From the NCBI GenBank assembly GCA_014529385.2, contig CM043945.1, positions 148,477,241 through 148,541,240 on the forward strand: DNA of 64,000 nt. Direction: 5' to 3'. Positions 10,443 through 20,533 of this stretch are shown piece by piece (the first letter of the stretch is position 1; every line of letters begins with the position of its first letter). The translations under genes and the position numbers were made by a program. The notes under the pieces were generated by a model. The model was not told where the DNA came from and made no database searches. It worked only from the letters and a program-made list of their open reading frames with translations. This DNA comes from Adiantum capillus-veneris (lineage: Eukaryota > Streptophyta > Polypodiopsida > Polypodiales > Pteridaceae).

Positions 10443-11990
10443 TGCGACATTCTTTGTGGCTTTGCGCATCACTATTTTTCGTGCTGGGACATCTACTGCA
10501 ACTAGGGAGAGGGTCTTTTCCGAGGGTTGTTGGTGATGGTGATAAGGCTATGAATGAAGTGTAGGCAAGGCAGGGCGAATCGATGGATGCAGAATATGGT
10601 AGGTAGACACACCTCCAGTACGAAACTGGACAATTTGTTGTCGGGACCACCATTGAGGGCGCCTGCTCTGTCTGGTCAGTGGGGATGCGGACGAGGAGGA
10701 TGACATGCAATGCAAATAGAAGGAAGCGTGTGCACTGTCTGCAACGAGGAGAGTAGTGTTGCGAGTTAAGATATTGAGGGAATCTAATTAGTAGGAAATT
10801 AATTAATGCGTGTACAAAGGACCCAAATAATAATAGAGATTGTAGAGAGGAGAGGAGATCACCCCAACTTCTTTGTAATGTATAGAAATGTTATTCTAGT
10901 CATCTCTACACAATATCTCAATTTTAGAATGTAGCATGGCATGCCACCAAATGTTGTCATAGGAAGCTACGTGAGGGTGGCTTGTGCAAAAAAGCCATAG
11001 AATTTGATCATAGGGGGTTGCCCCTTTTTTTTCAGTCATGCTTATCTAGTCAAAGTATGTATGTATGTCCACCCTAAACCCAAGCACCATACTCAATGAA
11101 ACAGTAGGCCCATAGAATATGGGCTTAGTGCCTCCTCAAGGTGTTGAATACGTTAAGGTTTAGCCCTATTCCATGCCAGCTACCATATGTTAGGGCTCGA
11201 GTTAAGATTTTTTTTTTGGCAACCATTTTCTTGATATTTTTTATCAATTTGGTGAGTTCCTCATATGTTACAAAAGAATTTGATGAGGAATAAATAATTG
11301 ACTGTAGCATCCCAGCATAGGTTTTTAGGGTTGCCGTAAGAGGTCTGTTGTTCTTAGGGTTGTCGTAAGAGGTCTCTTGTTCTTTCTTTTAACAAACTTA
11401 GCTGGTGAGGTTCAGTTTGACTCTTTTCCGATTAAACTTAACACAGCCTTCTACCACAAAAGGTGTTTTCAAGGAGATATCTGGGCTCAAATCACATATT
11501 CTTGTTACACATAGAAAGGTGTCTATGTGCATCATCTCAATGAACATTGCCAAAGAAGGTCGATCTCTAAGGGAGCTTGGGTAGGCTTCAAACCTTTAAT
11601 TATGAGTAGAGTTTAGCTTAGGTTTAAACAAATCATATAGAATGTAGAGTTAGTAATTAATTACTAATTGCAAATGATAATAGAGAATGTAGATAGATTA
11701 GATAGAGATAAGAGAAGAATTTAGATATATTAGATAGAGATTAGAGAATAATTTAAGCCAACAATTGATAATCATTTCCAATTGATGAATCGAAACCCCA
11801 ATCAATGAAAATGAATCCAAACCCCAATCAATGCAGATGGATTGCATACTCGCTAATTGGTCAATATACACCTCGACTATGCAATCTCAATCACCAACAA
11901 AAAAAATAATTGCCCTTATGCAGAATCTCGCCAGATCCCCCCAAAATAACCCCTCTTTCTCTCTCCTCTCTCTTCCATCTCTCTCCTCTC
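9191..11990. other. no gene seen; microsatellites
   Basis: Frames at 9184-9664 (minus) are hydrophilic but have no domain. A GA tract near 10230-10250 and a CT tract at 10399-10438 produce Ser/Leu or Glu/Arg repeat frames that are not genes. An 18-bp perfect palindrome TTAGTAATTAATTACTAA is at 11650-11667. The rest is unremarkable A/T-rich DNA. Confidence 0.4.
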
Positions 11991-11996
11991 TCTCCT

Positions 11997-12018
11997 CCCC
12001 CCCCCCCCCCCCCCCCCC
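11997..12018 (+). repeat. 22-base uninterrupted C run
   Basis: Twenty-two C follow a CT-rich stretch (11950-11996). Together with the G run at 6344 it is a second extreme G/C homopolymer in the window. It generates false poly-Pro frames. Confidence 0.9.
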
Positions 12019-13960
12019 GCCATCACTACCCTCGTATGCTTCGCCATGGCTGGTGGAGCCCTGCCTACACAGCCACGGATAACAGGTCCTCCAGCTCCAT
12101 CACGAGCGTCCTCACTATTCCTGCCAAACGACAAGAACAGTCACCTTCGCCTTTGCATGCTCCGGCCCCCTTCTGTTCTATGCTTGCGCGCCCGACCCCT
12201 GCAGCTCCTTCTTGTCGCGTCCTATCCCCCAAGCCCTGTGGGCTGTGCTGCACGCATTCCTGGTCCCAACACCTGTGATTATACAAGACCATAACATGGT
12301 GGGAGAATTGACAAGAATATTGGGGCTACCCCATTTCCACTTAGCTGCTCCTCATGCACCATGCAATGACAGACGCAAGGAATGGTGCGACATGACAGAG
12401 AGCAAGAGATTTTCAAAAATATATGTGAGAGGGATGCATGCCTTTACGTCTTGCAATTGGTGATCTCTTGCAGTAGCTACTCATGTCCGCGTCTATGGCA
12501 ACACACACACACACACACACACATATCTGCGCCCTCCTCTGCCAACAGATACCTGCAACAAAAAAATATCATTTCTCCCCCCTTGGCCTAATATACGCCC
12601 GTTGGTTCGCTCTTTGTCCCGTGCAGGGTAGGGGTAACATGGTATCTTCCTACCCCCTTGGCCGCCGACTCTTGGACCACCTGTCCCGTCCATGCCCATA
12701 TTTTACCTAACCAATGAAAATAAGGGCAACCTTGAATTTCTCCCAATTTTAGGTCAAAATTTGAAGCTTTTGCCGATAAAACAAGTCTCTCTTACCCTCT
12801 CTCCCTTCTGCGTGCACGTGTCATCTTTGCCATTTTTCTCCTCAAAGACCCTTACTAAACATTTGGAGGTGCTACACGTGGAAAGCAAGAAGTCTTTTTT
12901 TTTGTTGGCCTTACCTTTTCCTCTGAGCCCCAAGTAAAGGGATCTTTGTTGATTCCCCTTATATTATTCAAAACTGCAAAATATCGATAAGATTCCAATC
13001 TTGACGGGAAAAACTAGTATAATAATACAAGTTTAAGTGTAAGTATCGGTCAATGTTTCAAATTGCAACCTAAAAATTTAAAAAGGGTTTTGACAGTGGC
13101 CACTTTTAAGGATGGGCTAGGGGGTGGAATATCGTGGTGGCAAAGGACAGCCTAAATTTCAAGGGGGTGAAGTTTCATACAGAGAAACTAGACTAAAGGG
13201 TATTCGATGACAATGAACCTATACAGGTTTGTCAACCCAGTGAAGGAAGGCAAGACCATTCAAACTTAGGTGGCACAAGCACAACCTCAAAATGAAGCTG
13301 TTGAGATTATCCTCTTAATCCTAGACAAAAAAAAGTTGTGTATTTCTTAGAGAATGCCACAACTCCATGGGGACAAAGGCTAGCTAGAATATGCCATTCT
13401 TTGGGCTAATGATGTAGGAAATTGAAGATATTGAAGAGCTTGGAAACTTGCTTTAATCAATCATGGTTTCAACTTCTATGCATTGAGTGGGTATTAATCT
13501 AGATGATAAATTAGCAATTATATTGACAGATATCGGTGCGACAGTTTAGGTTACCCTCAGAGGAGATTCTCTTTAAGGGAAAAGACCCAATGTCGAAAAT
13601 TGGAGTAATCCTCTCCTACAACAAGAGCAAAAGAGGATTATGATTTTTATAAAGAAGAAGGAAGAAGAACATTATTATCATTTGGTGGAAATTATTTGGT
13701 TAGCCATTCAAGGAAGAGGTGACATAATTATGAAAGAAGAGACCAATTGAGAAAGGTCTACTGCAAGCTAAACCGTTTTTGAAAAAATTATGACAAATGT
13801 AATCATCCTAATTTCAAATTCTTTCATTAGGACAAATCTCGTCAAAGCAGCAATACCATCTTCTTTCATTTTCAAAATCTCCTACTTGGGTCTATTCAAC
13901 CTCTGTTAATTAATTAGCGACCAAGATTCGCACGAATCTCCTAATTCTAAACGCAAAAGG
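12019..13960. other. no gene seen
   Basis: C-rich to about 12700 with a CA tract near 12501-12522, then A/T-rich. Short frames on both strands lack motifs. 13080-13900 has a faintly coding look (Gly/Lys-rich plus-strand text) but is broken every few dozen bases. Confidence 0.35.
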
Positions 13961-14680
13961 ACCTCCGGCTGCATTCACGCGCCCCTTAAGCCTTCTCCAA
14001 CGTGCATCCTCCGTCTCCCCCGCGCACCCTTCGATCGCATTTTGCTTCTCGACATGCATCCTTCGATTGTTACTTGCTTCGCGAACGCAGGCTGCCTCTG
14101 CCTCCACCCATGCACCATTGTAGGTCTACGCCGGGTTCAGGCTGGCACCGCTGCAAGCTCAGCTCGCCACCCTCTTCCGACAGCTGGGCTGGCCTGTCGT
14201 GCCATGCGTTGCATCTGCTCGTCGACGTGCGCCTCGTTTCCTGCAACCATCGCCCCCTGGCCGATCTCCATCTCCCCCTCCTCGACCCACCAGCAGTCAC
14301 CTCGAAAGGGAAATTCTCCTTGCGACCTCTCTCATGTGGATGCTCTCGCCCCTACATCCTCTACAACTTGTGGCCGAACCCCCTGCGGGGCTGTTTCTCC
14401 TTCTGCTGCTGCCGTGCGCTGCATCAGCATGCATTGCAACAAATTGTACAGCTGCGCACATGCCCTCCGCACCTCCTGCTCTTGTGACTGCCCATCGGGC
14501 ACTATCAAGAGACAGAGCAACTGTTGCCCCGCTCATCTCCTCATCAGCAGTCACAAGTTCACAGCATTCGTGAGAGAGGAGAGACAGAGAGAGAGAGAGA
14601 GAGCCCTCATCCGCAACCTGCCGATCATGGTGCGCCCCAACTGTCACCACCTCCGTGGCTCGCATGAGTAGCACTGTCGA
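13961..14680. other. C-rich island with overlapping spurious frames
   Basis: Several long frames overlap here on both strands (for example 14042-14671 plus and 14297-14674 minus). They are rich in Pro, Ser, Cys and Ala and have no recognisable domain. Overlap on both strands is what C-rich DNA poor in stop codons gives. It could hide a 5' exon of a host gene, but nothing confirms this. Confidence 0.3.
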
Positions 14681-15472
14681 CCATGTGCCTTTTGCTTTGG
14701 TTTTGAAGAGGGCATCTCCTCAAATTCCGTATAATTTGTCCTGCTTACAAAATTAGGACAACATATTCATCTTGTCTCACACCTTGTCATTGTAGCTTAA
14801 AGCACAAGAATTGTATCTTGCACCTCACAAGAGACCATTAGACCTTGTAGGGCAGTGACACAAATATACATACTTCAACATTAGTAGTGAAGACCTTTAA
14901 GGAAACATTGGATGACATGAGAGCTAGAAAGGTCCATCCATGGTAACAAAATGAATTAGCAATGCACATGCAAGCTTCTCTTTATTTAGATGGACAACAA
15001 TATAGTCTCTACATTGTGCTCATTAATGAGTTGGTATCATAAGTAATAATGCCATTCTCAATGCCACTAGTAGGGTAGGCCTTGCCAATTTTGGGAAGTA
15101 GGTGAATTAATTAGAATCTAAGAAGATTTTCACATAAGCTTGAGGAGGAAAAAAAGGGGTGAAAGGCACGTGGAGGAGAGAGAGGGGGGACAAATGATTA
15201 ATTAAGTGGAACTAGCTCCATAAGTGATTCAATTTTAAGGAAAAGTTGTCTTCCAAAGGTGAATGGAAGGGTGAATGCCAGGTGTGGAATGAGGGCGGTA
15301 TAAGTAGCTCCCAGCTATAGACAAGGGGAAGTGTGTCTTGCTGAGCGCGTAGCAAGGAGCAGGCCAAGAAGTCGATGCTCCAGGGGATGACCAGCAAGGA
15401 CAGCACAACCAACGATTTTGTTTTTCAATGGGAGACGTCGCTTAGAGGACAAGTCTGCAAGAGGGAGCGATA

Positions 15473-15474
<2 letters not shown>

Positions 15475-15528
<54 letters not shown>

Positions 15529-15627
15529 GCGGCACAATAGGAGAGTGGTAATGACGACAGTATAGAGGCCAGGCAAGGACCTTACTTTGTGAGAAACTCT
15601 GTCTTTCTTCCACGATACAAAGGACAT

Positions 15628-15664
<37 letters not shown>
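15475..15664. repeat. facing CT and GA microsatellites
   Basis: About 26 TC repeats (15475-15526) face about 17 GA repeats (15630-15664) across roughly 100 bp. The two arms are complementary and could form a long imperfect hairpin. A similar but opposite GA...CT pair is at 10230-10438. Confidence 0.85.
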
Positions 15665-15669
<5 letters not shown>

Positions 15670-15887
15670 ATGATTGACTGACAGCTCTTAGACGAGACAG
15701 AAATGGAAGTATTATTATGGACGGGGTGAATCATGGAAAACCGTCTAGAGTGTATGAGGGCAGATAGGAGCAGCACGAGCCTCTCTGAGGCAGAACGCAA
15801 ACCAGATGGTGAATTCATTTTGATTCACGAGAATCTCTCTGTGAGAGAGTCATGAAAAGCCATGTGGAGTGTGTGAGGGTAGTGTAT

Positions 15888-15967
15888 AACATCATGAGCT
15901 TCTGCTCGAGAGGCACCGCATACCTAGCTAGGTATGTGATGCCTCCCTCATAGAAGCTCATGATGTT
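15888..15967. repeat. 80-bp near-perfect palindrome
   Basis: Base i pairs with base 31855-i across a centre between 15927 and 15928 (CTAG|CTAG equivalent, CCTAGCTAGG). Of 40 arm positions, 33 are complementary, one more could be a G-U wobble, and four of the mismatches form one internal bubble (15904-15907). The outer 16 bp (AACATCATGAGCTTCT) are perfect. There is almost no loop. It could be a foldback/MITE remnant, a cruciform-forming site or a small-RNA hairpin. It does not match any microRNA I know. Confidence 0.8.
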
Positions 15968-16363
15968 GAGGTAAGTCACAATGTGGGAATTATTGTGAGA
16001 ATTTGTCCAAAACGTCTTGTGATAGATACTTATGTTGATTATATGATACTCACACTACATTTTGGGATTGTAGATGGCCGTGTGCATTGGTCCACCCATC
16101 ATATTGTCCAACTCAAGACAATGTGGCAAAAATCTTTAAAAAGTCCCTAACTCAACAGCTTTCAACCATATATACCATTGAAATTAGGTTTCGTGAATTA
16201 AATTGCTTTTATGTTTGCAAACACATCTTTGACTATTCTCATCGTCAGCATTCTCACCATTGTTTGCAACGTCTGAATTTTCATAGTTTTGACAAAAAGA
16301 TGTCGAGAGACTACTAAAAAATGCAATCTAATTATAAGTATCATAGGCAAGGAAGAAAAAAAT

Positions 16364-16443
16364 TGTTAGGGCCATGGTAGCTATGGAGGATGACGAGGCT
16401 GCTTAGCCATGGTGGGGGGTGGAGTTCACAACATGAAGAGTAA

Positions 16444-16486
<43 letters not shown>
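16364..16486 (-). repeat. LTR end fragment, same family as 30828
   Basis: TGTTAGGGC.ATGGTAGCTATGGAGGATGACGAGGCTGCTTAG then GGTGGAGTT and a GA microsatellite (16447-16486) match the LTR edge at 30828-30966 in order and wording. There is no primer site to the left here, so this is a solo or 3' LTR edge. Confidence 0.65.
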
Positions 16487-16489
<3 letters not shown>

Positions 16490-16590
16490 ACCAAGCTGAA
16501 GCAACATGCTATATATTTTATTGTTTTTGAATTCTTATATACATATATATACACTCTCATGACACGACTGTGCCAATACATAGTGACTGG

Positions 16591-16710
16591 AAAAAAGCGT
16601 AAGCATCTAATATATAGTGGCGTGCCTCTGAAGATTTTACCTAAAACTAAAAAAAAAGTGTGAGCATTTAATCTATAGTGGTGTGCCCCTAAAGATTCTA
16701 CCTAAAAGCC
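16591..16710. repeat. 60-bp unit duplicated in tandem
   Basis: Copies at 16591-16650 and 16652-16710 share GTAAGCATCTAATATATAGTGG-like text followed by GTGCCTCTGAAGATT-like text, with about one difference per ten bases. No gene. Confidence 0.75.
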
Positions 16711-16790
16711 AAAGCCACTTTATTCCCTCTCCACTTGTAAAATCCCTTTACAAAAGTGATTTTGTCATAATAATCAATATCTAATTCTCC

Positions 16791-17040
16791 TAAATGATTT
16801 TCTCATGTTAAACTGATCATTTAATATGGGGAAGTGCCAGGGGAGAAAAAGCTAGAATATTGGTTAAGCTAGCAGATTGGCCACAGTAGGGATCCAAAGG
16901 AGGGAAAATAGGGATCCAAAGGGGGGGCCATCTGCAGAAGAGCCATGTGCAACAATGGGCTAAAAAGACCCTAAGGTTCAGCCCATTAAGACTTCCAAAA
17001 TGCTAAGGTTCCAAAATTCAAAGGTTGTGTCCAAAGGTCA
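16791..17040. repeat. dispersed repeat, copy 1
   Basis: AAATGATTTTCTCATGTTAA, CTGATCATTTAAT and, further right, AAAAGACC.TAAGGTT recur in the same order at 57124-57350. This is an unnamed dispersed repeat, probably part of an LTR. Confidence 0.6.
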
Positions 17041-17235
17041 ACCATAGGGGAATTGGATGCTTGGTGTGTGTCCAAAAAAGTCTTTGCACATCCCTACATA
17101 GGAGGGGGCGAGCCTTGCATGTAGGGGATGAGAGAGAAAGCCACACATATACACACACAAGCTCCCTTTACACAAAGGGAATGAGGGACACATGTCAGCT
17201 CCCTAGGCCAGATGCCCACAAGGTATACCCAATTC

Positions 17236-17562
17236 CTATTGGATGGCCTTGGAGGTGGACCAATGAGAATTAGTCTAGAGTAAATCTAGTTTAATTAATT
17301 TAAAAACACTTAATAAAAGAACCAATGAGAATTAAGTCCTCTAGAAGACTATTGGACAGTCTCCCAAGGGGTCCAATGAGCATTCAGCAGCCCAATGGCT
17401 TGCCTGATTCCTATTGGCCAGGAGGCAAAGGGGTCCAATGAGATTTTAGTTGAATTATTAAATTACCTAAAGCTCTCACAAAAGGGGAAAGGGGGACACA
17501 TGTCAGAAGGCTATCACTTATGCTGCTTAATAGTCATTGGCTTGACCTGGGGAGGTCCAATG
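17236..17562. repeat. array of inverted ATTGG...CCAATGAG pairs
   Basis: Four ATTGG-n-CCAATGAG pairs occur (about 17236-17266, 17352-17384, 17413-17445 and 17527-17562) plus an unpaired CCAATGAGAATT at 17322. The spacers of 15-25 bp are G-rich (AGGAGGCAAAGGGGTC type). CCAAT/ATTGG is the binding core of NF-Y factors (established knowledge). The context looks like LTR or promoter DNA; whether it acts as an enhancer is inference. Confidence 0.6.
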
Positions 17563-18418
17563 AGGGTAGAGCAAGAGCAAATAGAAAGAGGGCTCACCCA
17601 AGAGAGAGAGGGGGCTGATTTTTGCAAGGCATTATCACACACACACTCACACAATCTCATGTGTGAAGAAAAGAAGACTATCTCTTCCCAAGCTTTAATG
17701 GAGAGCTCATCACCTACTCCAAGCTTGTGAGATAGAAGTCTACATCGACACACTCTTGGCATGTGGATGCAAATCCAACCAAGAGCCAAGCTTCAATGCA
17801 TGATCATCTCCTCTACCATGCTAATTACTAAGCTAAGCTATGCTAATATGAGTGATTATGTGAGGAGATGTACATCTTTCTCGTAAGATACTCCTTCTTC
17901 CTCTCAATCTACTCTCATACCCTGCTAGCTCTCACCATCTTCGAAGGTGTGTGAGGTCTTGGGTCTGAGACCGGGGATAATTAATGTTGTGTTTGCTAAG
18001 TGTTTTGCTTAGTGCATGAAGCTTTTGTCTTCATTGCACTAGCTAGTATTGAAGGAACACAAAGAATTGTATTGTACAATGTCTCTCTTGATGGGAGAAA
18101 CCATAATACAAAGCCTTTTGGAGGGGGGACCGGCTCCATGCAAATCCGGTCCTCAACTGTTGTCAATAGCTTAATTTCTCTCTCTTTTGAAAGTATTTTT
18201 CATGCTATCTAACTAGGTGTTATGCTTTTTGTTGCTCTCTCCACCCAAGCACTCTTGTAATTCTCATTAGGAATCTATTCTAATGAAATTCCCACTATGT
18301 TCATGCTAATTTCTGCTACACACAAGTTTTTAGGCCATTAAATGTTCCAGATTCCCTCTCCACTAATAACTTTGTGCGCACAACAAGTTACTTACCTTTG
18401 AAAGGCACCTCACCTCTC
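17563..18418. other. no gene seen
   Basis: Mixed sequence with a short GGACCGG...CCGGTCC inverted repeat near 18129-18155. No coding region. The right end may contain upstream regulatory DNA of the caulimovirid insert. Confidence 0.35.
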
Positions 18419-18427
18419 TATATAAAG
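18419..18427 (+). promoter_or_regulatory. TATA box, probable caulimovirid pregenomic RNA promoter
   Basis: TATATAAAG followed by a C-rich then TTCATTGTAAATC stretch lies about 165 bp before the primer-binding site. In caulimovirids the pregenomic RNA promoter sits just upstream of the leader and primer site. The same arrangement would also fit an ordinary LTR, so the viral reading rests on the downstream movement protein. Confidence 0.55.
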
Positions 18428-18593
18428 GGAGCGCCCCTTCATTGTAAATCATCTCGAGTGAAGCATCTCAAGTTGAGCCTAGCCTTGTATACAGTCCCCA
18501 TATCGATCCCCTACACACTTAGTGTATTTCCCTTGTAATCTTTTACCTTCATAATACACACGTTTCGCTTGTCATTATTGTGTGTGTGTTTCC

Positions 18594-18606
18594 TGGTATC
18601 AGAGCC
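18594..18606 (+). other. tRNA-Met primer-binding site
   Basis: TGGTATCAGAGCC is complementary to the 3' end of plant initiator tRNA-Met, the primer used by caulimovirids and by many LTR retrotransposons. The movement-protein relic begins about 350 bp downstream and no gag is found, which favours viral origin. Confidence 0.75.
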
Positions 18607-18957
18607 TGTGAACTAAGTTAGCCTACATCTTACTCTCGCTCTATATGTGTGTATCGCCTTTGTCTGTGTATCACCATTATGTGAAAGTATCTCTTTTGAG
18701 TTTCATCTTAAATGCTCAAAGTCTATCATCTCTTCATCTCTTGCTATAAGAGTGATTAGCAAAAATTGTTCTCTTTTAACATTGTCTGCTCCAAGAAGCT
18801 ATTGCCGTTTTTATGTGTTGTGTCGAAAGGCAAGGTTGCGTGGTCATGGTCTGATGGTCGTCGGTCGGCATTTGGGATATAGCCATAGGTAACAAATCCT
18901 CTATAAATTCCCGCAGAAACTCCCACCTCTCTTGACCCACTACCAATTAAAATTTCA

Positions 18958-19577
18958 ATGGCATTCTTAAATAGATCATTGTCAAAAGTGACCCAGTCTC
19001 TTGCACATCTCTCCATAGTTGTAGAAGAAGCAGAACCATCTGCCCAATGGAAAATACCATACTTAAAGCCTGATCAAGTATATAAACATAAAAATATATT
19101 TAAACTTAAAGCCTCAACAGTCTACTTAGACAATAGATCATTTGCATCTATCCCTATAAATAATCAAATGCATTCATAAAGCTTGTTGAGATCCTACAAT
19201 ATGATAAAGGTGAAGCCATTAAAAAAGTCTATCATTTTGTTCATCTTGGTTGTGTACAGATAGGAGTAAACCCTCTATTTAGAGCAGGTTTAGTAGTATC
19301 CTGCTTAGTTATGATTTTAGATACCCGACATAAAAATTTGCAAGATCACTTCCTTGGAGGAATTGAAAGCAACTTAGCAGATGGACTAATTTATCTGCAA
19401 GTTTTCCCAAATGATAATGTGTCACTTGATGACCCCTATTTTCGCAAAGGTTTGACTCTTGCAATAAAAATAGTCCGTTGTGATCTAAAGCATATAACCC
19501 CCAATGTAGAAATTGCTTTTATTGTTTTAGGAAGAGCAGTAAACTCAGGACTTTCTGCAATTTATGAAGGGAGTTGA
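18958..19577 (+). pseudogene. caulimovirid movement protein relic
   Basis: Two frames carry it: 18958-19179 and, after a frameshift near 19180, a frame ending at 19577. The second contains the 30K-superfamily core (LDTRHKNLQDHFLGG, then a hydrophobic strand and the DDPYF segment), characteristic of caulimovirid cell-to-cell movement proteins. Text after 19577 is still related coding sequence but has further stops, up to the copia insertion at 19945. It cannot make a full protein as it stands. Confidence 0.75.
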
Positions 19578-19944
19578 CAGTAAAAGAGAAAAAAGATCGT
19601 AAAGGGCAAAATATAATTATGCGTTCTGATGATCATTCTTAAATGTTGCGATGTGATCAAATTGCATGGACAAAAAAACTACCTGAGAATTGGGCGGTAG
19701 ACATTTAGCCTATCTTAAAGTCGAAAATAGTTAATAGAGTTTTGAGTATTGATAATATTGACTCATCTAATTATGTTATTAGCTCTCAAAAACCTATCTC
19801 TTCCCCTATTGTGCATAAAGCCTCTACTAAGTCTAGAGCAATGAGAATAAAGGATTGTCAGCATTCCAAAACTTTTGAAAATGAAGACAAAACCTTTTGT
19901 AGAAACTGTTTAAGACTAATGAGTCAAATTGCCTCATCATCCTC

Positions 19945-20171
19945 TGTTACCATATACATGTGGTAGTGATGTGTGTGAACACACTAGGACCGCCGGGGCA
20001 TTTTTTCCCTCTTTAGGAGGTTTTTTCCCCCGTGCATTGCATATACGCCCATCACTCTAGGGCTATCTATCTTTCCATTGCACACTAAGGAATACACTCT
20101 CTATTGTGTACCTTGAGCTTCCTTCGTCTTCTCCAAGCTGTGTGTGTTTCTCTGCAACCCTAATTCCAACA
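19945..20171 (+). repeat. copia 5' LTR
   Basis: Begins TGTTACCATATACATG and ends CCTAATTCCAACA. It is unusually short at 227 bp. It has no clear TATA box; a CTCTAGGGCTATCTATC stretch near 20054 may be the core promoter. It is followed two bases later by the primer site. Confidence 0.96.
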
Positions 20172-20533
20172 ATTGGTATCAGAGCAGGTCACGTCCTCCC
20201 GGGCTTAGTCGCCAGCTGCTCCAGCACACGCCTGCTCACTTTCTCCGATTTCAGTGAGCTTTGGCAAGCGTTCGCAGGTCGACAAATATTTTGGGTGGGC
20301 TCAAAGAGCTCGGTCTGCTCAGAATTTTGATTTGGGCTCATTTCGGCCTCCGTTTCCACTACGGGCAGTACTGCACAGGCTATTTCGTCATTTTGTGCAG
20401 ATTTTCTGTCAGTGCCGTTTTCTGCATAACAGGTGCCTTATAGTCTTCTACGGTTTGTGCTATATAGCACAAGTTGTTCCCGCTCCATTTCTCCTATTTT
20501 CGGGCAGTTTTCACATCAGGTGCAGCATTTACC

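Noticed and set aside
10164-10710. Several frames of about 100 codons with Ser-Leu or Arg-Glu repeats
   Set aside because: They are translations of GA/CT microsatellites in alternative frames.
14042-14671. 209-codon open frame
   Set aside because: Low-complexity Pro/Ser/Cys/Ala text overlapped by frames on both strands, a product of C-rich DNA; no domain.
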